Shown: positions 1 through 7,346, counted from the first letter of the stretch. The stretch: 29,793 nt of DNA from CAZOVB01 sp964583095 (GCA_964583095.1 CAZOVB010000055.1:1-29793); one strand, 5' to 3'. Made by a program: numbers and translations. The notes: generated by a model not told the origin, from the sequence alone.

Positions 1-1
1 C

Positions 2-125
2 GTGGAGTATGGCTACGAGATCTCGGGGGCGGGCAATGCGAAAAACTTCCGGGCGAATTCCGTTACCTATCCCAATGCCCGGGTGGTAAAATACGACTAC
101 GGAAGCGGTTCCAACGATACGCTCA
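2..125 (+). pseudogene. Rhs/YD-repeat protein fragment (runs off left edge)
   Basis: The reading frame that is open from base 2 encodes a YD-repeat-like segment. It contains SVTYPNARVVKYDYGSGSND, the usual pattern of an Rhs repeat (S-x-TYPNGR-x-x-YDYG followed by a D-x-x-S turn). After about base 125 the Rhs resemblance stops and the DNA reads better on the other strand as an IS4-type transposase start. The same plus frame continues by chance to a stop at 248-250. Rhs proteins are large secreted or surface shells that often deliver a C-terminal toxin. Only this fragment is visible, and any upstream body lies outside the window. The exact junction (about 120-145) is uncertain. The family call is fairly good. 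The pseudogene call is an inference from the abrupt junction with a broken transposon gene. Confidence 0.55.
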
Positions 126-327
126 GCCTGCGTGCCGGCAGGAAAGGCCTGGATATAGCCCAGAGACTCGCGTCCGGCAACTGGGCAAAGGATATCGCGA
201 GGTGCTGGTCCGGACAGGAGAAGGTCTTGACCTTGTGCTGCCCCTTGTAGCGTCTGACGCATTGCCTGAAAGCTTGGCGGGGCAGGAAGTCCATGAGTTG
301 GGCGAAGACCGTTCGGCCGGTGTTCAT
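126..327 (-). pseudogene. IS4-family transposase N-terminus, truncated and frameshifted
   Basis: Reading leftward from the ATG at 327, preceded by AAGGAG about 7 nt upstream, the protein begins MNTGRTVFAQLMDFLPRQAF. It continues through a cysteine-containing stretch to FAQL. This is the DUF4372-type N-terminal domain of IS4-family transposases. After FAQL the expected continuation (RESL-x-x-I-x-A) appears in another frame, readable as RESLGYIQAFPAGTQ. One base appears to be lost near 174-180: TTG-CCG-GAC instead of TTG-xCC-GGA-CGC-GAG. Homology ends near 126-145, where Rhs coding sequence on the other strand begins. The DDE catalytic domain is absent, so the element cannot encode an active transposase. 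I could not identify terminal inverted repeats or a target duplication. Confidence 0.7.
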
Positions 328-522
328 GGTGTGCTCCTTGAGCAAATGGAGGCAGAAAGCGTACCCGGCGGGTCAAATCGATTGCAGTTGTTTGTGCTTT
401 CAAGGTCATTGAGATGCTATGGTTACATCGGTTCCGGAAACAAACGTTGGGACAGTAGTGAAAGCAGCGAGATTGTGGAGCGGAGAACAGGGAAGTGAAA
501 CCTAGAGTCTTGGGGTGGCAGG

Positions 523-888
523 ATGAATCGTTTTCTGTTATTTCACAGCTTGTCTTCCGGGCAATGGATGTTATGGGGTCGCTTGCGAATGCGAGACAAA
601 GTGGGTGTAGTATTGTTAGTGTGTGAAATTGGACTGTGGATTCCGGCGATAGTCGCAATGCAAATCGTGGTTAAGACTCCCATATCGTCGGACTGTTTGG
701 TTCTGTTAACTCTCTCTCTGTTCGGAACGGGAGTATTGTGTTCTGTAGTATGTATTCCATGTGCGATAATATGTAATCGCCTGCCGAAGTGGTGTCGCAT
801 GATAATAGTGCTTTCTCCAATCTCATGGATTTTGTTCGGCTTGGTGTATTCGATTATTATTATTGGCCAGGAAGGTCTTGTTCTGTGA
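523..888 (+). CDS. small hypothetical membrane protein
   Basis: A 121-residue protein that I do not recognise. The ATG at 523 follows a GGGGTGGCAGG stretch that can act as a ribosome binding site. Three hydrophobic segments are visible, at about residues 28-47, 56-82 and 91-113, which suggests an integral membrane protein with short loops. Its base composition is clearly lower in GC than the rest of the window (about 45% in 661-720), and it uses many A/T-ending codons, which suggests horizontal acquisition. It lies downstream of an Rhs remnant. Small multi-pass membrane proteins in that position are sometimes immunity proteins, but that role is only a positional inference. The open frame and composition favour a real gene over chance. 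Confidence 0.5.
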   Translation: MNRFLLFHSLSSGQWMLWGRLRMRDKVGVVLLVCEIGLWIPAIVAMQIVVKTPISSDCLVLLTLSLFGTGVLCSVVCIPCAIICNRLPKWCRMIIVLSPISWILFGLVYSIIIIGQEGLVL

Positions 889-955
889 ATATCTGGCCTG
901 CCCCCGATATATATTCCAGTGGTTATGAGAGTCTGGGTTAGTGGTTCTTGGGCTG

Positions 956-1054
956 GCCGACCGGAGGATCAGCCAGCGACGCCGCGACGGGCGGGTGGAG
1001 GTGGAATCCTCCCCGGCGTGCGGGAGTAGGTGGCCTGGTTTTGCGCTTGCCAGG
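956..1054 (+). other. intergenic inverted repeats upstream of the YifB-like gene
   Basis: The untranslated 889-1104 interval contains a possible long-range stem. GCCG (956-959) plus GGAGGAT (963-969) are complementary to ATCCTCC (1006-1012) plus CGGC (1014-1017), with a small internal loop and a GC-rich apical region. A second short stem, CCTGG/CCAGG (1034-1038 / 1050-1054), follows. I recognise no riboswitch consensus. Such pairings are easy to form in GC-rich DNA, so this is only a candidate 5' leader structure. Confidence 0.2.
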
Positions 1055-1104
1055 GGGCGGGGGGCGTGCTAACAAGATGCAAACGGTCAGAAGGGAGTGC
1101 GGAG

Positions 1105-2637
1105 ATGATATCTCGAGTGCACGGCGCGATTCTTCAGGGGATCGAGGCGATCGATTGCGAGGTGGAAGCCGACGTTGCCAGCGGCGGGGAGGGCGAGCTG
1201 AAGCTGGTGGGCCTGGCTGAGACGTCGGTCAAGGAGAGCGTCTCGCGGATTCAGGCGGCGCTTCGTAACAGCGGGTATCGCTGGCCCGGGCCGAAGGTGA
1301 CGATCAACCTGGCCCCGGCGGATGTGAAGAAGGATTCGTCCGCCTTCGACTTGCCCATTGCCCTTGCGGTGATGCTGGCCAACGGCTCGTTCCAGAGCGA
1401 CAAGATCGACGAGTATCTGATTATGGGGGAGCTGGCACTGGACGGTCGTGTTCGGCCGGTCAAGGGGGCGCTTTCGGCGGCGATGCTGGCCAGCCGTGAC
1501 CGGCGACGGGGGATCATCGTTCCGGTGGAGAACGCCAACGAGGCCGGCGTGGTCGACGGGCTGGACGTGATCGGCGTGCGGTTTTTGTCCGAGGCGATCG
1601 GTTTTTTGACCGACGCCCTTCCGGTGGAGCCTACGGACGTGGACCTGGATGCGTTGTTTGCCTCCGAGAGCGTTTGCGATCTGGACTTCGAGGATGTGCG
1701 TGGTCAGGAGTCGGCCAAGCGGGCCCTTACCGTCGCGGCTGCGGGGCATCATAATCTGCTGATGATCGGTCCGCCGGGCAGCGGCAAGACGATGCTGGCC
1801 AAGCGTCTGCCCACGGTTCTGCCGCCGCTGAGCCTGGCAGAGAGCCTGGAGACGACACGGGTGTATTCGTCTCGGGGGCTGATGGATGCGGGCCAGTCTC
1901 TGGTGGCGGTTCGCCCGGTTCGCACGCCGCATCATTCGTCGAGTTCTGCTGCCCTGGTCGGTGGCGGGGCCATCCCGCAGCCCGGGGAGGTATCGCTGGC
2001 CCATCACGGGGTGCTGTTTCTGGATGAGTTTCCCGAGTTCAACCGCAACACGCTGGAGATGATCCGTCAGCCCCTGGAGGACGGGAAGGTGACGATTCCG
2101 CGTGTTCGCCAGACGCTGGAGTTTCCGGCGCGGATCATGCTGGTCGCGGCGATGAATCCTTGTCCGTGCGGGTACTACACGGATCCCAAGCGGCGCTGCA
2201 AGTGCACGTCGCAGCAGGTGGAGCGGTACATGTCGCGTGTGTCGGGGCCTTTGATCGACCGGATCGACATTCATATCGAGGTTCCGCCGGTTCCGTGGAA
2301 ACAGCTTCGCGGGGAGCAGGCGGGCCTGAGCAGCGCCGAGATGCGAAACCAGGTGGTGGCGGCCCGGGCGATTCAGCGGGAGCGGTTTGGCGGGCTGGGC
2401 CACACGACCACCAACGCCTCGATGTCGCCTCGTCAGGTGCGTCAGTTCTGCAAGCTGGACTCGGTCTGTGAGGGTCTGTTGAAGCAGGCGATGAACGAGC
2501 TTGGCCTCAGCGCCCGCGCCCACGACAAGATTCTTCGCATCAGCCGAACCCTGGCCGACCTGGACAGCGTCCCGGACATACAGGCCCATCACATCACCGA
2601 GGCGATTCAGTACCGGCGGCTGGACCGGAATCTGTGA
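1105..2637 (+). CDS. YifB/ComM family Mg-chelatase-like AAA+ ATPase
   Basis: A 510-residue protein, the normal length for the YifB/ComM family. Family members assist natural transformation: ComM is a DNA branch-migration helicase acting in the cytoplasm. The N-terminal Lon-protease-like fold begins ISRVHGAILQGIEA and contains the typical GLAETSVKESVSRI stretch. The AAA+ core has Walker A GPPGSGKT at residues 222-229 and Walker B VLFLDEFPEF from residue 303. The family cysteine cluster NPCPCGYYTDPKRRCKC follows. The C-terminus ends in the usual sensor-2/helical region (SARAHDKILRISRTLADL). I chose the ATG at 1105 because GGGAG lies 7-8 nt upstream and the family starts there. An in-frame start at 1030 would add 25 residues unlike the family. 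A very long open frame on the opposite strand is a composition artefact. Confidence 0.95.
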   Translation: MISRVHGAILQGIEAIDCEVEADVASGGEGELKLVGLAETSVKESVSRIQAALRNSGYRWPGPKVTINLAPADVKKDSSAFDLPIALAVMLANGSFQSDKIDEYLIMGELALDGRVRPVKGALSAAMLASRDRRRGIIVPVENANEAGVVDGLDVIGVRFLSEAIGFLTDALPVEPTDVDLDALFASESVCDLDFEDVRGQESAKRALTVAAAGHHNLLMIGPPGSGKTMLAKRLPTVLPPLSLAESLETTRVYSSRGLMDAGQSLVAVRPVRTPHHSSSSAALVGGGAIPQPGEVSLAHHGVLFLDEFPEFNRNTLEMIRQPLEDGKVTIPRVRQTLEFPARIMLVAAMNPCPCGYYTDPKRRCKCTSQQVERYMSRVSGPLIDRIDIHIEVPPVPWKQLRGEQAGLSSAEMRNQVVAARAIQRERFGGLGHTTTNASMSPRQVRQFCKLDSVCEGLLKQAMNELGLSARAHDKILRISRTLADLDSVPDIQAHHITEAIQYRRLDRNL

Positions 2638-2644
2638 TCGGCCC

Positions 2645-2673
2645 TTCAGTGGTTGCAGGCGCGGGTGTACAAT
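2645..2673 (+). promoter_or_regulatory. possible sigma70-type promoter of the antitoxin gene
   Basis: TTCAGT (2645-2650) and TACAAT (2668-2673) are separated by 17 bp, about 50 bp ahead of the antitoxin ATG. The -10 matches the consensus in 5 of 6 positions, but the -35 is poor. Confidence 0.25.
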
Positions 2674-2725
2674 GGGCTGTATGTCGGACTCTGGCCAATC
2701 GACCTGTACGAACGGGAGCGAGTGA

Positions 2726-2944
2726 ATGCATCTTACGCGGTCGGACATCCTGAAGCTGAGCGTAGCCCAGCGTTTGGAGTTGGTCGAAGACATCTGGGAC
2801 AGCATTGCAGAGATGCCCGGAGCGATCGAGTTGAGCGCGGAGGAAAGGTCCCGTCTGGACAGTCGCCTGGAGGCGTTTGGCCGGGACGCTTCGGCGGGAA
2901 GCCCTTGGTCGGAAGTACGTCGGCGGATCTCGAATAAGAAATGA
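2726..2944 (+). CDS. addiction module antitoxin (Unstab_antitox type)
   Basis: A 72-residue acidic helical protein. It has the hallmark opening of the addiction-module protein family, a short helix followed by LSVAQRLELVEDIWDSIA, and then a second helix around LSAEERSRLDSRLEAF. Family members neutralise a RelE/ParE-type toxin encoded just downstream. The start at 2726 is supported by GGGAG at 2714-2718. The stop codon overlaps the ATG of the next frame (ATGA, 2941-2944), the classic translational coupling of toxin-antitoxin pairs. The downstream toxin is broken by an in-frame stop, so this antitoxin is probably an orphan. Confidence 0.85.
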   Translation: MHLTRSDILKLSVAQRLELVEDIWDSIAEMPGAIELSAEERSRLDSRLEAFGRDASAGSPWSEVRRRISNKK

Positions 2945-3096
2945 GCGTCTCTGCCGTCCTTCGTCCCGAAGCCCAGCAGGAGCTGGCAGAAGCATATGGG
3001 TGGTAAGAAGCGCAAGTGGCCGGACTGGGTGAATGCTTTCTGGAAAGCGTAGACTTTCGCTGGCTTTTTGATTGCAAGGCCACCGCGGGGCGTTAA
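2941..3096 (+). pseudogene. RelE/ParE-type toxin, broken by in-frame stop and truncated
   Basis: Starting at the ATG that overlaps the antitoxin stop, the frame reads MSVSAVLRPEAQQELAEAYGW and then meets TAA at 3004-3006. Past the stop the same frame continues with toxin-like sequence (AGLGECFLESVD). This matches the ParE pattern RPEA-x-x-EL-x-EA-x-x-WY...GLG-x-x-F. The TAA sits where family members have the conserved tyrosine after tryptophan, so a single substitution (TAC or TAT to TAA) explains it. Homology fades after about 3060, and the frame ends at 3094-3096 without the C-terminal strands carrying the usual RR-x-P-Y/F core. The toxin has therefore lost both continuity and its catalytic end. 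Confidence 0.8.
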
Positions 3097-3149
3097 ACAT
3101 AGTATTGCATTTCGGGTTGGATTCTATCTCCTTCAGAAGGCGGGTTGTC

Positions 3150-3596
3150 ATGATTGTTCCGTTTGTTTTTGCGATCTGGTTCGGTCTGCGGGCAGCAAAA
3201 CAGGGCCGTTTTGCCTTGGTCTGGGCACTGGTTGGGGCGGCTTTGTCCTTTGCCGTCGGGACGATAATCGTCAATATCACCGTTCTCATGTCCACAGGGC
3301 GCCTGGATGCTACCGTAAGTGTGTCATCGTACCTGGGGATTCGGATCCTTGCTCTGGCAGTGACGATTCCTGCCATGGTGGGTCTGGGGTTGTTGCTGCT
3401 ACCGGCTGACCCGGCGGGTACGGAGGCGCGGTTGCAGAAGAAGCTGCGAAAAAGGTCCCACGCGCGGACCCAGAGCCGGACATTGGACCCCGGTGCCGGC
3501 TTGCGTCGAATCTGCTGCACGCATTGTCCCAGGTCTTTCGCGCAGCCTGGTCCGGGCAATACCTGTCCGTATTGCGGTGCCAGGCAAGACGTCTGA
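3150..3596 (+). CDS. hypothetical membrane protein with C-terminal zinc-ribbon-like motif
   Basis: A 148-residue protein that I cannot assign to a family. Three hydrophobic stretches occupy about residues 1-14, 21-50 and 60-87. A basic linker follows (KKLRKRSHARTQSR). The cytosolic-looking tail carries two CxxC knuckles, CTHC at residues 123-126 and CPYC at 139-142, 12 residues apart. That is the spacing of a small zinc ribbon. I chose the ATG at 3150 because AGAAGG lies just upstream. An in-frame start at 3072 would overlap the broken toxin remnant and adds sequence that does not look like protein. The position right after the decayed toxin suggests the upstream deletion fused foreign DNA to this gene's leader. 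Confidence 0.6.
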   Translation: MIVPFVFAIWFGLRAAKQGRFALVWALVGAALSFAVGTIIVNITVLMSTGRLDATVSVSSYLGIRILALAVTIPAMVGLGLLLLPADPAGTEARLQKKLRKRSHARTQSRTLDPGAGLRRICCTHCPRSFAQPGPGNTCPYCGARQDV

Positions 3597-3684
3597 GAAG
3601 GATGTTTTCAGATGGGTAGTCGCCTGGTTCCGTCGAAGCGGTTATCATGCCTTCGGGGAAGTTGCTTTCGTGGAGCAGGCTGAC

Positions 3685-3942
3685 ATGACAGAAGATGCCC
3701 AGCAGATAATTCGAATGCAGGAGCGGATCACGTACCTGGAGAAGACCGTGGAGGATCTCAGCGAGGTAGTGGTGGGGCTACAGGATCGCGTTTCGCGGCA
3801 GGAGAGGGTGTTGGGGGACCTTCGTTCCCAGCAGCAACTTGACGCATCCGGGGCCAGGCTGGAAGATTCCGACGAGGTCCCGCCCCACTACGGCCTGCCC
3901 CGCAGCCTGCCTCCGGGCTTCGGCAAGGATCCCGGCAAGTAG
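3685..3942 (+). CDS. slyX: SlyX-like coiled-coil protein
   Basis: An 85-residue protein of SlyX-like build. Residues 5-50 form a coiled coil with clear heptads (MQERITYLEKTVEDLSEVVV). A variable stretch follows, then a C-terminal PPHYGLPRS segment of the type seen at the end of SlyX proteins (PPHY). SlyX is widespread and its function is not established. I chose the ATG at 3685 because GGAGCAGG sits 7-13 nt upstream and the coiled coil follows directly. A longer in-frame version from 3493 overlaps the end of the preceding gene. The family call rests on the coiled coil plus PPHY, so it is likely but not certain. Confidence 0.75.
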   Translation: MTEDAQQIIRMQERITYLEKTVEDLSEVVVGLQDRVSRQERVLGDLRSQQQLDASGARLEDSDEVPPHYGLPRSLPPGFGKDPGK

Positions 3943-4051
3943 GCATCGCCGGGGGATCTTGCGAAAAGTTTGGCCCGGACTCTTGCCCCTCCGTCTCAGG
4001 CGGAGATAATGCCCTCTTCCTGTAACCCGTTTTCGCCTGAATGGAGAGTCC

Positions 4052-5224
4052 ATGTCCGCCAGCAAGAAGACCGCCAAGAAAGCCAAGAAGACCCGGAAGG
4101 CCTCTGCCGCGAAGAAGGCCTCGCCGGCGGAAGCCCGCAAGAAGGTCAAGCAGCAGTGGAAGGCCCCCGATGTCAGCCAAGACAAGAAGCTTCGCATCGG
4201 CTTTGTGGGAGTTGCCGGTATCGCCAATCAGCAGATCCGCTGCCTTCAGGGGCGCAGCGACGTCACCTTCGCCGCCGCGTGCGACATCAACGAAGAGGTC
4301 CTCGAGGCCAAGCAGAACCTGTACGGTTTCGAGCGGACCTACACCGACTGGAAGGAGATGCTGGCCAAGGGCGACCTGGACGCGGTGAGCGTCTGCACGC
4401 CGAACTTCCTGCACATGCAGCCGACGATTGACGCCCTCGAGGCCGGCTGTGATGTGATGGTCGAAAAGCCTCTGGCGATGAACGCCGAGGAAGGCTGGAA
4501 GATGGTCGACGCCGCCCAGCGGACGGGCCGGAAGCTTATCATCGGTTTCCAGCATCGCTTCAACCCGAAAACGCAGTTCATCCGCAAGGCCCTGGAGGCC
4601 GGCTCGCTGGGCGATATCCTCTACGCGCGTGTCTGGGCGCTTCGGCGGCGTGGCATTCCCAACTGGGGCATGTTCGTCCGCAAGGACCTCCAGGGAGGCG
4701 GGCCGATGATCGACATCGGCGTTCACGCGATCGAGATGGCCCACTACGCGATGGGCTCGCCACGGCCCGTAGCTGCCAGCGGCCAGACGTACACCTACCT
4801 GGGCGACAAACCCTCCGACGCGGTCGAATGCCCCTGGAAGGGCTGGGACTACAAGAACTACACTGTCGAGGACCTGGCCACCGGTTTTGTGCGGTTCGAG
4901 AACGGCGCGACGATGACGATCGAAGCGTCCTTCGCCGCTCACACAGGCCGGCAGGGAATGGACTTCACGCTGATGGGCACCAAGGGCGGCGCGACCCAGA
5001 GCGAGCCGCAACTGTTCTACGACCGCGACGGGTACATGGTCGACGCCAGCCCGTCGTTCCTGCCCAAGGTCGATTCCTTCCAGGTCAAGATGGACAGCTT
5101 TGTCCAGTGCTGCCTCTACGACGGGCCGAACCTGGCCACGGGAGAAGAAGGCCTGATGGTTCAGAAGATCCTCGACGCCGTGTACGCTTCCAGCCGGGAA
5201 GGCAAGGAAGTTGCGATAGACTGA
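4052..5224 (+). CDS. Gfo/Idh/MocA family oxidoreductase with lysine-rich N-terminal tail
   Basis: A 390-residue predicted NAD(P)-dependent oxidoreductase, of the family that acts on sugars, inositols and related polyols. The Rossmann fold starts about residue 48 with LRIGFVGVAGIANQQ, a slightly unusual glycine motif. The family EKPLA signature, whose lysine is catalytic, is near residue 138. The C-terminal GFO_IDH_MocA domain begins about residue 160, with GGGPMIDIGVHAIEM near residue 215. The first 47 residues are unlike the family: a K/A/S/R-rich low-complexity tail with about 15 lysines (KKTAKKAKKTRKASAAKK), reminiscent of histone H1 tails. The start at 4052 has GGAGAG just upstream. The substrate cannot be told from the sequence. 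A VOC protein follows 40 bp later and is probably co-transcribed. Confidence 0.9.
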   Translation: MSASKKTAKKAKKTRKASAAKKASPAEARKKVKQQWKAPDVSQDKKLRIGFVGVAGIANQQIRCLQGRSDVTFAAACDINEEVLEAKQNLYGFERTYTDWKEMLAKGDLDAVSVCTPNFLHMQPTIDALEAGCDVMVEKPLAMNAEEGWKMVDAAQRTGRKLIIGFQHRFNPKTQFIRKALEAGSLGDILYARVWALRRRGIPNWGMFVRKDLQGGGPMIDIGVHAIEMAHYAMGSPRPVAASGQTYTYLGDKPSDAVECPWKGWDYKNYTVEDLATGFVRFENGATMTIEASFAAHTGRQGMDFTLMGTKGGATQSEPQLFYDRDGYMVDASPSFLPKVDSFQVKMDSFVQCCLYDGPNLATGEEGLMVQKILDAVYASSREGKEVAID

Positions 5225-5264
5225 CAGCCACTGGCTGTGCAAACCCTCATCCGGAGAATACCCA

Positions 5265-5660
5265 ATGACCGAAGATCGAAAAGTGCAGGGATTCCATCAT
5301 GTGGCCTTGAAGGTGGCGGATTTTGAAAGCGCCGTCACTTTCTACACCGAGGTGCTGGGCCTGCCGGCTGTCCATCGCTGGGGCCAAGGCGACAAGCGCG
5401 CCGTCATGCTGGATACCGGCGGGGGCTATCTGGAGGTATTCGCCGGTGGACAGGAGGCGGATCCCCAGGGACCCGTTCTGCATTTCGCCCTCACCTGCGA
5501 CCGGATCGATGAGGTGATCGAGGACGTTCGTGCCGCGGGGCGGGAGGTCAATGTAGAACCCCGGGATGTGGACATCCCGTCCGAGCCGATGTATCCGGTT
5601 CGCATCGCGTTCTTCCAGGGACCTGCCGGGGAGGTCGTGGAGCTCTTCAAGGAGCGGTAG
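5265..5660 (+). CDS. VOC superfamily (glyoxalase/bleomycin-resistance fold) protein
   Basis: A 131-residue single-module VOC protein with two paired beta-alpha-beta-beta-beta units. The first unit begins GFHHVALKVADFESAVTFYT and ends GGYLEVFAG. The second begins LHFALTCDRIDEVIEDV and ends GPAGEVVELFKER. Candidate metal ligands are the histidine in HHVAL, the glutamate in YLEVF, the histidine in LHFAL and the glutamate in EVVEL, which is the usual H-E-H-E set. CGGAGAA precedes the ATG. Family members range from glyoxalase I and epimerases to dioxygenases, so the reaction is open. The position 40 bp after a Gfo/Idh/MocA oxidoreductase suggests a shared carbohydrate or small-metabolite pathway. 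Confidence 0.88.
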   Translation: MTEDRKVQGFHHVALKVADFESAVTFYTEVLGLPAVHRWGQGDKRAVMLDTGGGYLEVFAGGQEADPQGPVLHFALTCDRIDEVIEDVRAAGREVNVEPRDVDIPSEPMYPVRIAFFQGPAGEVVELFKER

Positions 5661-5669
5661 GCCGGCGGG

Positions 5670-7187
5670 TCAGCCGTCTGCGGCGCGATCTCCCACGTAG
5701 GCCAGCAGGACATCGATCAGGGGATTGACCTGGTCCTTGTAGTCATCGGGCAGCAGGCCTCGGATGATCTGTTCGACGAACTGTCGGCGGATCTGGTCGT
5801 TGAGCGAGACATTCGTGCTTTTTCGAGGCAGCGCGATCGGGCCCCAGGAAACGCGATTCCAGGCGGTCTGTTTGGAGGATTGGTACTCTTCCTTCGTCAT
5901 GCCGATTTTGAGGTAGGTCCCTCCCCCCCAGGCGGCGATGTCCTTCAGGTCGGTGGATTTGCGTCCGCTCATGGCTTCGGGGTGGCCGTCGATCTGGACT
6001 CCGTGGATCACGAAACCTTCCGAGTGGGCCTTTCGTGCGACCTTCTTGATATGTTCTTCGGTCCCATGTAGCGGGTAGGTGTCGCTGATCATGACGATGA
6101 CACGGCCTACTTTTTTTCGGGCGTTGCCGGCCACGATGGAGCTTCGGGAGAATCCCTGTTTTTCGAGGGCGAACTCCAAGGCGGAGAGCATGGCTGCTCC
6201 GCGATTTCTCCCCCCGCCGGTGCCCTCGTTTCGGAGGATCGCCTCGATTCTGGCGATGTTGGAGGTCAGCGGATAGCTCCGAACCCGGTAATCGTCGTCG
6301 CCTGCCCTGGAGCGCGGTTCGTCCCGGAAAAAGACCACGCCGGTACGAACTTCGCCGCTGATCGAGGAGAAGACAGCCGCCATCTTNNNNNNNNNNNNNN
6401 NNNNNNNNNNNNNNNNNNNNNNNNNNNNNNNNNNNNNNNNNNNNNNNNNNNNNNNNNNNNNNNNNNNNNNNNNNNNNNNNNNNNNNTGCCGGCGCCAGGG
6501 CCCCGGGACGTAGGGCACGCGCGGATCGGCTGAACCGATCGGGGCTATCCCCGAATCCAGTCCGCCCAGGACGTACTCAGCCTTGTTGCAGGTGGCCTCG
6601 GGGGCCAGTTGAACTGCCAGCGCCTCGGCCAGTTCTCTGTCGCGCCAGATCCCTGCGATCTGTCGCATTTTCACCAGGGCGTGGTGGTCGGAGGATTTCT
6701 GATGGTCCGCCTGGGCCAGAACCGCCAGCAGCGCCTTGCGGGCCTTGCCCTCAAAGGCGGATGCGGGGTAGCCGGCCAGGGCATTGAGAAATGTCATCCT
6801 CTGGGCGCCGTAGATCCCGCCGTCGATGGCTGCTCTGCATCCGCCTTCGACCCAGGTGGCCTGCTCTCGGGCGGTCAACAGGGGCCTGCGGGTGTGCAGG
6901 GCGCCCCAGGCAAAAGCCCGGATGGCAGGGGCCTTGTCCCCGGAAACCAGATCGAGCAGGGCCTGCGTGGCTGCGGGGTGATCGATCTCGGAGATCGACA
7001 TGACCAGCACCAGGCCCGCGAATGTCCCAGCCGTCTCCATCTTCCTGGCGTAGCTCTGGACCAGGTACTTGCTGGTGCGATCGATCTCCTCGGGCGCCGG
7101 TTTGCGGGGAGCTTCCTGACCCGGAGCGGTCGGCAGCACCAGGAGCAACCCCGCGAGGCAGACGGTCAAAAGAATTCCGGGTTTCAT
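5670..7187 (-). CDS. secreted vWA-domain protein, interrupted by assembly gap
   Basis: The protein starts at 7187 (AGGAG 7 nt upstream) with a signal peptide, MKPGILLTVCLAGLLLVLPT. An alpha-helical, repeat-like region of about 200 residues follows, possibly HEAT-like. The 100-N gap then falls about residue 234. Beyond the gap the frame encodes the rest of a von Willebrand A domain: MAAVFSSISGEVRTGVVFFR, then VRSYPLTSNIARIEAIL, a GGG-R stretch, and the core strand RVIVMISDTYPLHG. The metal-binding DxSxS/DxTGS strand would lie inside the gap. Both sides share a frame if the gap length is 1 modulo 3, as 100 is. The product is probably periplasmic or extracellular, and its function is unknown. 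The gene is divergent from the SMP-30-like gene and convergent with the VOC gene. Confidence 0.75.
   Translation of the reverse strand: MKPGILLTVCLAGLLLVLPTAPGQEAPRKPAPEEIDRTSKYLVQSYARKMETAGTFAGLVLVMSISEIDHPAATQALLDLVSGDKAPAIRAFAWGALHTRRPLLTAREQATWVEGGCRAAIDGGIYGAQRMTFLNALAGYPASAFEGKARKALLAVLAQADHQKSSDHHALVKMRQIAGIWRDRELAEALAVQLAPEATCNKAEYVLGGLDSGIAPIGSADPRVPYVPGPWRRXXXXXXXXXXXXXXXXXXXXXXXXXXXXXXXXXXKMAAVFSSISGEVRTGVVFFRDEPRSRAGDDDYRVRSYPLTSNIARIEAILRNEGTGGGRNRGAAMLSALEFALEKQGFSRSSIVAGNARKKVGRVIVMISDTYPLHGTEEHIKKVARKAHSEGFVIHGVQIDGHPEAMSGRKSTDLKDIAAWGGGTYLKIGMTKEEYQSSKQTAWNRVSWGPIALPRKSTNVSLNDQIRRQFVEQIIRGLLPDDYKDQVNPLIDVLLAYVGDRAADG
6387..6486. other. assembly gap (100 Ns)
   Basis: A run of exactly 100 Ns inside the vWA gene. 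The round number suggests a scaffold placeholder rather than a measured gap. Confidence 0.99.
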
Positions 7188-7250
7188 GCGAAATCTCCTC
7201 TCGCGCCGCGTACATTGAATCAGCCGGGCCGCGGCCAAAAAAGCCTTGCT

Positions 7251-7279
7251 TTGGGCCCAGACATCCTGCCCAATATACT
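7251..7279 (+). promoter_or_regulatory. possible promoter of the SMP-30-like gene
   Basis: TTGGGC (7251-7256) and TATACT (7274-7279) are spaced 17 bp apart, about 67 bp ahead of the ATG at 7347, within the 159-bp divergent interval. The -10 is good (5 of 6) and the -35 is weak (3 of 6). Confidence 0.3.
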
Positions 7280-7346
7280 CTGGCTCAGGCCATCGAGCCT
7301 TCCACAGGATACCACATTCGCTTCCGGCTTTCCCGGAGTGACTTTC

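Noticed and set aside
1087..3015. 642-codon open frame on the minus strand opposite the YifB-like gene
   Set aside because: It is antisense to a well-supported AAA+ gene; its product is arginine/histidine-rich with no recognisable domain, as expected from GC-rich antisense frames.
3758..5242. 494-codon open frame opposite the first Gfo/Idh/MocA gene
   Set aside because: No domains, and antisense to a gene with clear motifs.
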